This document shows, one piece after another, positions 49,182-58,312 of a stretch of DNA of 64,000 nucleotides (within the stretch, counting starts at the first letter, position 1; every line of letters starts with the position of its first letter). The notes below the pieces were generated by a model. That model saw only the letters and a program-made list of their open reading frames with translations, was not told where the DNA came from and made no database searches. The DNA is taken from NCBI GenBank assembly GCA_035552395.1, contig DASZLL010000008.1, positions 1 to 64,000 of the forward strand, written 5' to 3'. Made by a program: the position numbers and the translations under genes. Origin of the DNA: Bog-473 sp035552395 (lineage in GTDB: Bacteria > Actinomycetota > Acidimicrobiia > Acidimicrobiales > RAAP-2).

Positions 49182-50998
49182 GGAACTCCTGCAACCAGGT
49201 GCGGAGTGGAGGGCGCTCTGTAGACGCGGAATCCCCACGGCTGGAGCGGCACTTCCCCGTTGGGTGCCGGCGCGGGCTCGGTGTCGGCCGTGGCGTTCAG
49301 GAGCTCCGACCAGCGATGGCCCCGATCGAGATGGCCGACGGCCTCATCCGACGTCAAGTTGAACAGCGCGACCACGGTCATTCTTCCGTGGGTTCGGGTC
49401 AGGGTTACGACCCCCGCCTCGGCGTGGGCACGCGACGCGGCCCGCGAAGAGCGGCGGAAGGCGGGCTCGTTCGTCCGCAGCGTGATCAAGTCGCGGTAGA
49501 GCTCCCACAGCTCGCGACGCCCATGTTCCCGGCGTGCTGACCAGTCGAGCTTGGCGGAGGCAAACGTTGCCGAGGCGGCCGGGTCGGGCGCGCGGTCGGC
49601 GGCGTCGTCGCCAGCATGCTCTTCTGCCCGGCCCTTGCGCACGGCATCGATCAGCCCCGGGTCGCCATGGTCGACAAAGTACGGGAAAGGGGCGGTTTCG
49701 CCATACTCCTCGCCCATGAACAGCATCGGCACCCCAGGCGAGAGGAGGAGCAGGGCGGCAGCGAGGCGCCGTTGTTCCGCCGTGACCATGCCCGCGAGCC
49801 GCGCGCCGTCGGGCCGGTTGCCGACCTGGTCGTGGTTCTGTACGTAGACCACGAATCGCTGAGGGTCGACGCCGACGGAGGGTGCACCATGGTGCCGGCG
49901 CCGGAACCGAGAGTGCTCGCCCTGGTAGACGAAGCCCTGATCCATCGCGCGCGCCACGTCCTCGAGGCCCGAGTAGTCGAGGTAGTACCCGTGCGCCTCC
50001 CCGGTGAGCGCGACGTGCACGGCGTGGTGAAAGTCGTCGTTCCATTGGGCGTCCATACCGAGACCGCCCGCCTCGGTCCTGGTGACCATCCTCGGGTCGT
50101 TGTCCGCGCTCTCCGCAATGAGGATGACCCGGCGACCGCTCTCCTCCTCGATGTCTTCCGCGACCTCGACGAGCTCAGCGAGGAAGGGCACCGCGGTGCG
50201 ATCGATCAGCTCGTGCACTGCGTCGAGCCGGAGCCCGTCGATGTGAAAGTCGGTGCACCACTGCCGGACATTGGCCCCGAAGTATTCCCTCACCTGATCG
50301 GAGTCCGCCCCGTCCAAGTTGACCGCGTCGCCCCAAGGCGTCCGGTAGCGGCCGGTGAAGTAGGGGCCGAATGCACCCAAGACGTTGCCCTCTGGTCCGA
50401 GGTGGTTGAAGACGACGTCCAGGACCACCGAGATCCCGCGCGCGTGGCACTCGTCCACGAACTCCTGCAGACCGGCCGCCCCGCCGTAGCTCTGTTGCAC
50501 CGCGAAGGGGAAGACGCCGTCGTAGCCCCAGTTCCGCTGCCCCGGGAACTGGGCGACCGGCATCACCTCCATCGTCGTCACGCGCAGCTCGACAAGGTCG
50601 TCGAGCCGGGCCGTCGCGGCAGCAAATGTGCCCTGCTCGGTGAAGGTGCCGACATGGAGCTCGTACAAGACGGAGTCCGGCAGGGGCGTTGGAACGAAGC
50701 CCTCGTCGTGCCAGCGATACGCGGTGAGATCCACCACCGCGGAGGGCCCGTGGACGCCGTCGGGCTGCGCCCGGGAAGCGGGGTCGGCGTAGTCGGCTGA
50801 CCCGTCGAGACGGTAGCGGTAGCGCGCACCGGGTCCACACGGCGCCGTCACGCGGAAATAGCCATTGCCGCAGGGCGCCATGTCGATGCTGTGGTCGGTG
50901 TCGGTGAGCCACAGGTCCACCGTCTCCGCACGCGGAGCCCACACGGTGAACCTTGTCTCGGTCGTGCCTTGCGGCACGGCGCCCAATTCCATGTTCAC
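49178..50998 (-). CDS. treZ: Malto-oligosyltrehalose trehalohydrolase
   Basis: A 606-residue GH13 enzyme that cuts trehalose off the malto-oligosyltrehalose made by TreY. An N-terminal module (TRFTVWAPRAETVDLWLTDTD) precedes the barrel. GYDGVFPFAVQQSYGGAAGLQEFVDECHARGISVVLDVVFNHLGPEGNVL, then DGLRLDAVHELID (Asp), VILIAESADNDPRM (Glu) and YVQNHDQVGNRPDG (Asp) are the TreZ blocks. LLLLSPGVPMLFMGEEYGETAPFPYF is also characteristic. The GTG at 50998 overlaps the glgB stop (GTGA at 50995-50998). It is placed two genes upstream of treY, with glgX between. Confidence 0.93.
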   Translation of the reverse strand: MNMELGAVPQGTTETRFTVWAPRAETVDLWLTDTDHSIDMAPCGNGYFRVTAPCGPGARYRYRLDGSADYADPASRAQPDGVHGPSAVVDLTAYRWHDEGFVPTPLPDSVLYELHVGTFTEQGTFAAATARLDDLVELRVTTMEVMPVAQFPGQRNWGYDGVFPFAVQQSYGGAAGLQEFVDECHARGISVVLDVVFNHLGPEGNVLGAFGPYFTGRYRTPWGDAVNLDGADSDQVREYFGANVRQWCTDFHIDGLRLDAVHELIDRTAVPFLAELVEVAEDIEEESGRRVILIAESADNDPRMVTRTEAGGLGMDAQWNDDFHHAVHVALTGEAHGYYLDYSGLEDVARAMDQGFVYQGEHSRFRRRHHGAPSVGVDPQRFVVYVQNHDQVGNRPDGARLAGMVTAEQRRLAAALLLLSPGVPMLFMGEEYGETAPFPYFVDHGDPGLIDAVRKGRAEEHAGDDAADRAPDPAASATFASAKLDWSARREHGRRELWELYRDLITLRTNEPAFRRSSRAASRAHAEAGVVTLTRTHGRMTVVALFNLTSDEAVGHLDRGHRWSELLNATADTEPAPAPNGEVPLQPWGFRVYRAPSTPHLVAGVP

Positions 50999-52890
50999 TC
51001 CGGCTGGAGGAAGAGGCAGGCCAGGGGGGGCAGGGTCAAGGTCAGCGTGTGCGACATGCCGTGGTTGGGCAGCGCGTGCGAAGAGGCGCCCCCGAGGTTG
51101 CCCACGCCGCTGCCTCCGTACTCAGTGGCATCGCTGTTAAGGATCTCGCGCCAGAACCCCGCGCACGGCACCCCGGCCAGGACGTTGGGGCGTACGACCG
51201 GCGTGAAGTTGCACACGACGAGCACCGGCCTCCCCGTCGTGGAAAACCGGAGGAAGCTGAGCAAGCTGGCGTCGCCGTCGTTCGGCTCGGTCCAGGCGAA
51301 GCCGCGGGGGTCCGTGTCGAGCTCGTGCAGGGCCGGCACGTCGCGCTGCACACGATTGACGTCCGTCACCAGGCGCTGCACGCCGGCGTGGTCGTCGAGG
51401 CCGGTCAGGGCCCAGTCGAGCTGTCCGTCGTGGTCCCATTCGTGCCACGGCGCGAACTCGTTGCCCATGAACAAGAGCGTCTTGCCCGGAGTGGCGGACT
51501 GGTACGCGTAGAGCAGGCGCAGGTTGGCGAAGCGCTGCCAGTCGTCCCCGGGCATCTTGGTCAGCATCGAGCCCTTCCCGTGCACCACCTCGTCGTGTGA
51601 CAGCGGGAGCGTGAAATTCTCGCTGTAGGCGTACACGCTTCTGAAGGTGAGCTCGCCGTGGTGGTAGGGGCGGTGGATCGGATCGCGCGCCATGTACTCG
51701 AGGGTGTCGTGCATCCACCCCATGTCCCACTTGAGCCCGAAGCCGATCCCGCCGAGGTCGACCGGCCGGGACACGCCGGGGAAGGCGGTCGATTCCTCGG
51801 CGAAGGTCTGCACGTCGGGGTGGTCGCCGTAGATCCCAGTGTTCAGCTGGCGCAGGAAGGCGATCGCCTCCAGATTCTCCCGACCCCCCTCGGCGTTGGG
51901 CAGCCACTCCCCGGGGTGCCTGGAGTAGTCGAGGTAGAGCATGGAGGCAACGGCGTCCACGCGCAGCCCGTCGGCGTGGTACTTGGAGAGCCAGTTCTCG
52001 GCCGACGAGGCGAGAAATGCCCGCACCTCGTGCCGGCCGTAATTGAAGATGAGGCTCTTCCAGTCCGGGTGAAAGCCGAGCCGTGGGTCGGCGTGCTCGA
52101 AGAGGTGGGTCCCGTCGAATTGGGCCAAAGCGAAGGCGTCCGAGGGGAAATGCGAGGGTACCCAGTCGAGAATCACCCCGATGCCGGCCCGGTGCAACCG
52201 GTCGATCAACGACATCAGGTCCTGGGGATCGCCGTAGCGGCGGGTCGGCGCGAAGAAGCCGGTGGTCTGGTAGCCCCACGACCCATAGAAGGGGTGCTCC
52301 ATGAGGGGCATGAACTCCACATGGGTGAACCCACAGCGCCGGACGTGCTCGATCAACGGCTCGGCCATCCCGGTATACCCGAGGAACTGTCCGGAATCGT
52401 CACGGCGCCAGCTACCGGCGTGCACCTCGTAGATGGCCATCGGTGCACTGAGAGCCATGCGCTCGCCGCGGGACCCCATCCATTCGTGGTCGCCCCACTC
52501 GTAAGCGAGATCCCAGATGACTGAGCCGGTGCGCGGGGGCTCCTCGGTGCACCGGGCGAACGGGTCGGCCTTTTGAAGGACGTCACCGCTCGACGTGGTG
52601 ATGGCGTATTTGTAGACGTGGCCCACGTGCGCCGCGGCCACGTTGCCCTCCCAGATGCCGGACGCGCCGCGCGGCCGCAGGGGATCCGCCGAGCCGTCCC
52701 AGGAGTTGAAGTCCCCGATCACGCCGACAGCGCCGGCGTTGGGCGCCCAGACGGCGAAGCGGGTGCCTTGCCGGGGCAGGGGATGGGCCCCGAGCTTGTC
52801 GCCCAAGCGGCGGTGCGTGCCCTCGTTGAACCAATACAGGTCCTCCTCGGTGATCGCAGTGACCGCGACGTGGGGGCGGGTCGCGGTCAC
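50995..52890 (-). CDS. glgB: 1,4-alpha-glucan branching enzyme
   Basis: A 631-residue GH13 branching enzyme, of the shorter type with a single N-terminal carbohydrate module (FAVWAPNAGAVGVIGDFNSWDGSADPLRPRGASGIWEGNV). Barrel blocks are GSWGYQTTGFFAPTRRYGDPQDLMSLIDRLHRAGIGVILDWVPSHFP, DGLRVDAVASMLYLDYSRHPGEWLPNAEGGRENLEAI (nucleophile Asp), TFAEESTAFPGVSRPV (Glu) and LPLSHDEVVHGKGSML (Asp). It puts alpha-1,6 branches on the glucan made by GlgE. The GTG at 52890 overlaps the malQ stop (GTGA). The same frame stays open upstream across malQ, which is only a shadow. Confidence 0.93.
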   Translation of the reverse strand: MTATRPHVAVTAITEEDLYWFNEGTHRRLGDKLGAHPLPRQGTRFAVWAPNAGAVGVIGDFNSWDGSADPLRPRGASGIWEGNVAAAHVGHVYKYAITTSSGDVLQKADPFARCTEEPPRTGSVIWDLAYEWGDHEWMGSRGERMALSAPMAIYEVHAGSWRRDDSGQFLGYTGMAEPLIEHVRRCGFTHVEFMPLMEHPFYGSWGYQTTGFFAPTRRYGDPQDLMSLIDRLHRAGIGVILDWVPSHFPSDAFALAQFDGTHLFEHADPRLGFHPDWKSLIFNYGRHEVRAFLASSAENWLSKYHADGLRVDAVASMLYLDYSRHPGEWLPNAEGGRENLEAIAFLRQLNTGIYGDHPDVQTFAEESTAFPGVSRPVDLGGIGFGLKWDMGWMHDTLEYMARDPIHRPYHHGELTFRSVYAYSENFTLPLSHDEVVHGKGSMLTKMPGDDWQRFANLRLLYAYQSATPGKTLLFMGNEFAPWHEWDHDGQLDWALTGLDDHAGVQRLVTDVNRVQRDVPALHELDTDPRGFAWTEPNDGDASLLSFLRFSTTGRPVLVVCNFTPVVRPNVLAGVPCAGFWREILNSDATEYGGSGVGNLGGASSHALPNHGMSHTLTLTLPPLACLFLQPE

Positions 52891-54953
52891 GGCGCGACTC
52901 CGGAGCGGTCGAGGAGGTGGCAGACGACGGCCACGTCCGGATCCTGGCGGATCTCCTCGAGCGAGCGCGCGCTGCGCCTCCTCCAATTCCCGGCGCCCGG
53001 GCCGGTGCCCGGATGGTTCTGGGCCGCGCGCTCGTCCCAAATGTCCTCCAGGTCGACCAGCACGAGCTCGGCCGGGCCGCGGGCGAGGTGGGCCAAGCAG
53101 CCCTCGAGTGCCTGGAAGGTAAGGCCAGCGCGCTCTGACGGCGCACCCGCGCCTGTGCCCAGGCCCAGCTTGCCGAGCAGCCGGCTGCGCCACTCGGCCC
53201 TCTCCTCGCGTGCTGCGGTCGCCGCGTCTGGCGAGAGCACGCCGGAGCGCTCGCGCTCGGTGATGTCGTCTCCCCACAAGAACGCAGCGAACGTCGGCAG
53301 GTCGTGGGTGCCGAGCGCGGCGAGGGCGCGGCGCGGGGGCTCGGGGAGCGGCTCGGCCACGGTGGACTCGAATTGGAACACCCAAGTGCGCAGCATCTTG
53401 TCTCGGGCCATGCGACGCCGCACGCTCTCGGGCACCGTACCCAGGTCCTCGCCTACCACGGTCGACCCACGGCGGGCCGCACCGATGCACACGAGCGCAT
53501 GCAGCTCGTCGGCCGGGTACGACACGTAGGTCCCCTCGCGGGCCGAGAAACCCTGCGGGATCATGTACAGCCGCTCGAGACCCATGACATGGTCGATGCG
53601 GAGGCACTCGGCGTGCACGAAGGCGCGGTCCAGGGCGGCGATGAGGTAGCGGTAGCCGTCCTCGCGCATGCGTTGGGGATGCAGCGGGCGAAAGCCCCAG
53701 GCCTGACCTTCGGAGAAGAACCGGTCGGGTGGCGCCCCACCCTGCACGCCCGACATGAACGAGGGCGGCGACCAATGTGGGTCGAAGCCGTCGGGGTGCG
53801 AGCCGATCGGGAAGTCGGCGTAGAGGCCGACCGCAGCGCCGGCCGACGACAGCTGCTGGGCGGCCGCCCACTGGCAATAGAGGTAATAGGCGGTGAGGGC
53901 CGCGCTGGCCTCGTCGCCCGGGTGGGCGGTGCGAGCCTGCTCGCGGGCGGCGCGGAACCGCGCGTAGGCGACCAGCTCCGGGTGGGCCTGGGCGAACTGT
54001 CGCAGCTGGCGCAACCGATCCGGGAACCTCCCGTCGTAGACGGTGCGCGCCATCGGCTCGAGCACTTGGCGCTTCAGCCGGGCCACCTCCTCGTACTCGA
54101 CGAGGCGCGACGCGTGCAGAGCCGAGAGGCGCGTCCTGAAGCCGTCCGCGTCGAGCATGTGCCGGGACTCGGGGGTGACCGCCAGCTCCGGGAGGCCGGT
54201 GGGGTCGATGAACAGCTCGTTGTACGCGAGCCGGCTCACCGGTAAATACGGGCTGGGGTCGGCGGGCTCGGTGTCGAGGAACGAGGGATAGAGCGGGAGC
54301 GTCCCCAACAGCCCGACACCCTGGTCGCTGACCCACCGGCCCAGCCGTCCCAGGTCGGTGTAGCTCCCGCTTCCCCAGTCGTCATTGCTGCGGACGGCGT
54401 GCAGCGGGAGAAAGGCGACCGAAGAGCGGACTGTCGCTGGGCAGTCCGGCGCGGCGAGGACGAGGGCGGACGCGGATGGTCCGGCTCCTTCCAGGGTGAC
54501 CCGGTGATAGCCCGCCGGCAGTGGGTCGATTACAAGGGCGCCCAGGTCGACGGCATGGCGCACGTACCGGACGCCCTCGACGGCAGTGACCCCCTCAGCG
54601 CGCGTCTCGATGTTGGCCAGGGTGTCCCGACGTGTGGTTCCATCCTCGAGCTCGAGGGTCAGCCACACGTCCTGGGGGTCGGTGGCAGCGGGCAGCGTCG
54701 CAGCAACCGGCTCGGGCCTGGCGAGGCGGTACACCAGTACCGGCTCGAGCCGACGATGGACGGCGGCGCGCCGCTCGTCACGTAACACCGCCCCCGCGTC
54801 GACCGGACCGCGCACCGGCACGTCGAGCGCCTGGAGCAGCCCGACGAGAACCTCGTCGGCTGCGTTTTTCGTCACGCCGTCGACGTCCGTGTACCTGGTG
54901 TGCACGCGGTGCCGGGCGGCCAGCGTGGCCAGCTCGGACCCCTGACCGCTCAT
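52887..54953 (-). CDS. malQ: 4-alpha-glucanotransferase (amylomaltase)
   Basis: A 688-residue GH77 enzyme, with a roughly 150-residue N-terminal region common in actinobacterial MalQ. Signature segments are PLHAVRSNDDWGSGSYTDLGRLGRWVSDQGVGLLGTLPLYPSF, RIDHVMGLERLYMIPQGF (nucleophile Asp), VVGEDLGTVPESVRRRM (acid Glu and Asp) and ALGTHDLPTFAAFLWG. It moves maltosyl and longer units between malto-oligosaccharides, and so reshuffles chain lengths for the rest of the operon. The ATG at 54953 overlaps the treS stop (ATGA at 54950-54953). Confidence 0.93.
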   Translation of the reverse strand: MSGQGSELATLAARHRVHTRYTDVDGVTKNAADEVLVGLLQALDVPVRGPVDAGAVLRDERRAAVHRRLEPVLVYRLARPEPVAATLPAATDPQDVWLTLELEDGTTRRDTLANIETRAEGVTAVEGVRYVRHAVDLGALVIDPLPAGYHRVTLEGAGPSASALVLAAPDCPATVRSSVAFLPLHAVRSNDDWGSGSYTDLGRLGRWVSDQGVGLLGTLPLYPSFLDTEPADPSPYLPVSRLAYNELFIDPTGLPELAVTPESRHMLDADGFRTRLSALHASRLVEYEEVARLKRQVLEPMARTVYDGRFPDRLRQLRQFAQAHPELVAYARFRAAREQARTAHPGDEASAALTAYYLYCQWAAAQQLSSAGAAVGLYADFPIGSHPDGFDPHWSPPSFMSGVQGGAPPDRFFSEGQAWGFRPLHPQRMREDGYRYLIAALDRAFVHAECLRIDHVMGLERLYMIPQGFSAREGTYVSYPADELHALVCIGAARRGSTVVGEDLGTVPESVRRRMARDKMLRTWVFQFESTVAEPLPEPPRRALAALGTHDLPTFAAFLWGDDITERERSGVLSPDAATAAREERAEWRSRLLGKLGLGTGAGAPSERAGLTFQALEGCLAHLARGPAELVLVDLEDIWDERAAQNHPGTGPGAGNWRRRSARSLEEIRQDPDVAVVCHLLDRSGVAP

Positions 54954-57900
54954 GCTTCGGATTCCAAGATGTCGAGGATCCCGCGTGCGGGGATGTCGAC
55001 CCAGGTCGGCCGGGTGTTCACCTCGTAGCTGAGCTCGTACATCGCCTTCTCCAGCCTGAAGAAGTCGAGGAGCTGCGACAGATCCTCGGCGCTCGTCGGT
55101 AGGTATGGACTCTGGTCCGCCACTTCGAGGTAGCTATCGATGAAGCGGGCGGAGACCGAGCGGTGCCAGAGCGCCAGCCAGTCGTGGTAGCTGGTCTCAG
55201 GACCCTGGTCGACCGTGGAGCCGAACTCCAGATCGATCCGGTGTGCGGCCGCCTGCCCGGCGTAGTGCAACGAGCGGACCATGCCGGCGAGGTCGAACGC
55301 CGCCGGCCGCTTCAGTCGCCTCCACCCGAGCGATCGGGTCGGCTCGCCCTCGAAGTCGATGATGACGAAGTCCTTGCCGGTCCACAGCACCTGCCCCAGG
55401 TGGTAATCGCCGTGGCAGCGGATCCGGTAGGCCTCGACCGAGGTCGCACTGATTCGCCGCAACCGATCGACGATCGCTGCCTCGCGCCGCACCACCTGTG
55501 CCACGAGAGGGGAGTTGATGCCCTGCGACGCGACGTCGCGCAGGACTTGGCGAGTCTGGCTGCGCGCCGCGTGGAACAGCGCCTGGCGATCGAGGGACGT
55601 CAGCGGATCCGGGGCGAAGGCTGGGTCCCGGTCGTCAGAGGTGAGCGCCAGGTGCAACTCGGCTGTGCGCTGCCCCAACAGCGAGGCCCACTCCAGGTGC
55701 GGCCCGACGACGGGATGTACCGTCTCGGTGTCCTGAGGCGCGACGGCGGGGGAGGCGACGTCGGTCCCGTTGGTCAGGGCCTCTTCGAGACCGTGCGCCA
55801 AGGCGTCGACGACGTAGTCCCAGCCGTCGTCCTCGTTGGGCACGTACTCCTCGAGCATGGCGATGGTGGCTGGCTGCGCGCCAGCCCCTCGCGTGCGGTA
55901 CTCGATGCTGCCGCCCAGCCTCGGCACCTGGCCCAGTCGGGCCCGCTCGTTCAGGAACCGGCCGATCTCGACGCCGGGATTGACACCATCCTCGACCCGG
56001 CGGATGAACTTCATGATCGCCTCGTCGCCGAGCATGACGGATGAGTTGGACTGCTCCCCGGTCAGTGGTGTCGCCGGGCAGTCCTGTCGTAGGCAATGGT
56101 CGAGCCGGCGCAGGCTCGGTGTCGGGAGGCCAACGAGCTGCCCGAGGTTCCCGGCCAGGGATCGCCGGCGGGACAGGAGGTCCGCCATCGCCCTGACGAA
56201 GGGCGGCGAGTGCGCCGCGTCGACGATGGTCCCCTCCTCGGACTGGGAACGCACATCGGCCACCACCGCCTCGGGGTGCCACTTCTTCATCTCCTCGGCC
56301 TCGACGCCGGAGAAGTGGGCCAGGGGAACGAGGTAGCGCTCTGGCGGCCCGTGGTCGAGCTCCAGCTGGACGATAAGGACACTGGCCATGGGGGACCCGG
56401 GCTCCCGACCGCCGTTCCCGTTGCGCGACGCGGAGGGATCGGGAACGGCAACGGCATCGAGCACGTTGGCGGACGTAATCGCCCGGGTCTTCTGACCGAA
56501 CCAGCGACGCTCGGAGATGTAGGAAGGCAACCAGGCCTCGAACTGGCGCTTGGCTACACCGGAGAACAGCGTGTCCCAGTGACCCGGGACGGAGAAGGTG
56601 GGCCGATCCGGCCTGAGGTCCGCCGGTTCGCACTCGAGCGAAAACCAGTAGAACCCGTGAGGTCCCAGGGTCACGAAGTAGGGCAGATCGCCGACCGGCG
56701 GAAATTCCTGATTGCCCGACAGCTCGACCGGAATCGCGCCGCGGAACTCAGACAGGTCCAGTTCGGCGCACTGCACGTGACGCGAGAGGTTGAAGACGCA
56801 GAGCAGGCGCTCGTCCTCGTAACGGCGAATGAATGCGAACACCTTCCGGTTGTCGGGGTAGAGGATTTCGAGGCTGCCGCGTCCGAAGGCTGTATAGCGC
56901 TGGCGCAGGGCGATCAGGCGCTTCATCCACCACAACAACGAATTCGGATTCTGCAACTGGGCCTCGACGTTGATCGCCTGCGAGTGGTATTCGGAGTCGA
57001 TGATCACGGGAAGGTAGAGGCGCTGGGGGTTGGCAGCCGAGAATCCGGCGTTGCGGTCGCTGTTCCATTGCATGGGGGTCCGGACCCCGTTGCGATCGCC
57101 CAGGTAGATGTTGTCGCCCATACCGATTTCGTCGCCGTAGTAGATGATCGGGGTGCCGGGCATGGAGAAGAGAAGCCCGTTCATCATTTCGATGAGTGTC
57201 CGGTCGTTGCCGAGCAGGGGCGCGAGGCGGCGGCGGATACCGACGTTCACCCGGGCCTGAGGATCCTGGGCATAGACGCGGTACATGTAGTCCCGCTCCT
57301 CGTCGGTCACCATCTCGAGGGTGAGCTCGTCGTGGTTGCGCAAGAACAAAGCCCACTGGCAGTCGGGTGGCATGTTCGGCATCTCCGAAAGGATGTCGAC
57401 CATCGGGAATCGGTCTTCCTGGCGGGCGGCCATGAACATACGCGGCATGAGCGGGAAATGGAACGCCATGTGGCACATGTCCCCCTTGCCCATGTAGGCC
57501 ACGGCGTCCTCGGGCCATTGGTTCGCTTCGGCGAGGAGCATTCGGCCCTCGAAGTGCTTGTCGATGTGCGCACGGAGGTGCCGAAGGAACTCGAAGGTCT
57601 CCGGCAGGTTCTCGCACGTCGTGCCTTCCCGCGCGTACAGGTAGGGCACCGCGTCGAGGCGCAGCCCGTCCACCCCCATCGACAGCCAGAAGTCGACGAC
57701 GTCGAGCATGGCCTGTCGCACGCTGGCGTTGTCGTAGTTGAGGCTCGGCTGGTGGGAATAGAACCGGTGCCAGTAGTAGGCGCCCGCCACGGGATCGAAG
57801 GTCCAATTGGAGGTCTCGAAGTCCTTGAAGATCACTCGAGCCTCGGCGAAGCGATCGGGCGTGGCGCTCCAGAGGTAGAAGTCCCTGTAATTGGAGCCCG

Positions 57901-58312
57901 GCCGGGCCCGCCGGGCTCGCTGGAACCACGGATGCTCGTCCGACGTATGGGCGAGCACGAGCTCGGTGATCACCCGTAGGCCACGACGGTGTGCCTCGCG
58001 CAGGAAATGCCGGAAGTCGCGCAGGTTGCCATACGACGGGTGAACCTGCCGGTAATCCGAGATGTCGTACCCGTCGTCGCGAAGTGGCGACGGGTAGAAG
58101 GGCAGGAGCCACAATGTGGTGACGCCCAGACCCTGGAGGTAGTCGAGCTTCTCCACGAGTCCCTTGAAGTCCCCGACGCCGTCACCGTTGCCGTCGTAGA
58201 AGGCGCGCACGTGGGTCTCGTAGAAGACGCCGTCCTTGTACCAGAGGGGCTGTGGTTCCGCGCCCGGTACTGCCTCGAGGCGTCGCTCCCTCAGCACGTC
58301 GGTTGTCGTCAT
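54950..58312 (-). CDS. treS: Trehalose synthase-maltokinase fusion (TreS-Mak)
   Basis: An 1120-residue fusion. Residues about 20-560 are TreS (GH13), which interconverts trehalose and maltose: WYKDGVFYETHVRAFYDGNGDGVGDFKGL, GVDGLRLDAVPYLY (Asp), LLAEANQWPEDAV (Glu), FLRNHDELTLEMV (Asp). Residues about 590-1120 are a maltokinase of the Mak1 type: GEQSNSSVMLGDEAIMKFIRRVEDGVNPGVEIGRFL, then YRIRCHGDYHLGQVLW (catalytic Asp) and FVIIDFEGEPTRSLGWRR (metal Asp). So the protein turns trehalose to maltose and phosphorylates it with ATP to maltose-1-phosphate, the GlgE donor. ATG at 58312 overlaps the glgE stop by four bases. Confidence 0.94.
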   Translation of the reverse strand: MTTTDVLRERRLEAVPGAEPQPLWYKDGVFYETHVRAFYDGNGDGVGDFKGLVEKLDYLQGLGVTTLWLLPFYPSPLRDDGYDISDYRQVHPSYGNLRDFRHFLREAHRRGLRVITELVLAHTSDEHPWFQRARRARPGSNYRDFYLWSATPDRFAEARVIFKDFETSNWTFDPVAGAYYWHRFYSHQPSLNYDNASVRQAMLDVVDFWLSMGVDGLRLDAVPYLYAREGTTCENLPETFEFLRHLRAHIDKHFEGRMLLAEANQWPEDAVAYMGKGDMCHMAFHFPLMPRMFMAARQEDRFPMVDILSEMPNMPPDCQWALFLRNHDELTLEMVTDEERDYMYRVYAQDPQARVNVGIRRRLAPLLGNDRTLIEMMNGLLFSMPGTPIIYYGDEIGMGDNIYLGDRNGVRTPMQWNSDRNAGFSAANPQRLYLPVIIDSEYHSQAINVEAQLQNPNSLLWWMKRLIALRQRYTAFGRGSLEILYPDNRKVFAFIRRYEDERLLCVFNLSRHVQCAELDLSEFRGAIPVELSGNQEFPPVGDLPYFVTLGPHGFYWFSLECEPADLRPDRPTFSVPGHWDTLFSGVAKRQFEAWLPSYISERRWFGQKTRAITSANVLDAVAVPDPSASRNGNGGREPGSPMASVLIVQLELDHGPPERYLVPLAHFSGVEAEEMKKWHPEAVVADVRSQSEEGTIVDAAHSPPFVRAMADLLSRRRSLAGNLGQLVGLPTPSLRRLDHCLRQDCPATPLTGEQSNSSVMLGDEAIMKFIRRVEDGVNPGVEIGRFLNERARLGQVPRLGGSIEYRTRGAGAQPATIAMLEEYVPNEDDGWDYVVDALAHGLEEALTNGTDVASPAVAPQDTETVHPVVGPHLEWASLLGQRTAELHLALTSDDRDPAFAPDPLTSLDRQALFHAARSQTRQVLRDVASQGINSPLVAQVVRREAAIVDRLRRISATSVEAYRIRCHGDYHLGQVLWTGKDFVIIDFEGEPTRSLGWRRLKRPAAFDLAGMVRSLHYAGQAAAHRIDLEFGSTVDQGPETSYHDWLALWHRSVSARFIDSYLEVADQSPYLPTSAEDLSQLLDFFRLEKAMYELSYEVNTRPTWVDIPARGILDILESEA

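Noticed and set aside
52891..54336. Long open minus-strand frame that joins upstream of glgB and would make an 1100-residue protein
   Set aside because: It is antiparallel codon-shadow of malQ, which has all GH77 catalytic blocks. glgB begins at the GTG at 52890, overlapping the malQ stop.
56096..57979. 627-residue plus-strand frame antisense to treS-mak
   Set aside because: No domain and complete overlap with a confirmed enzyme.
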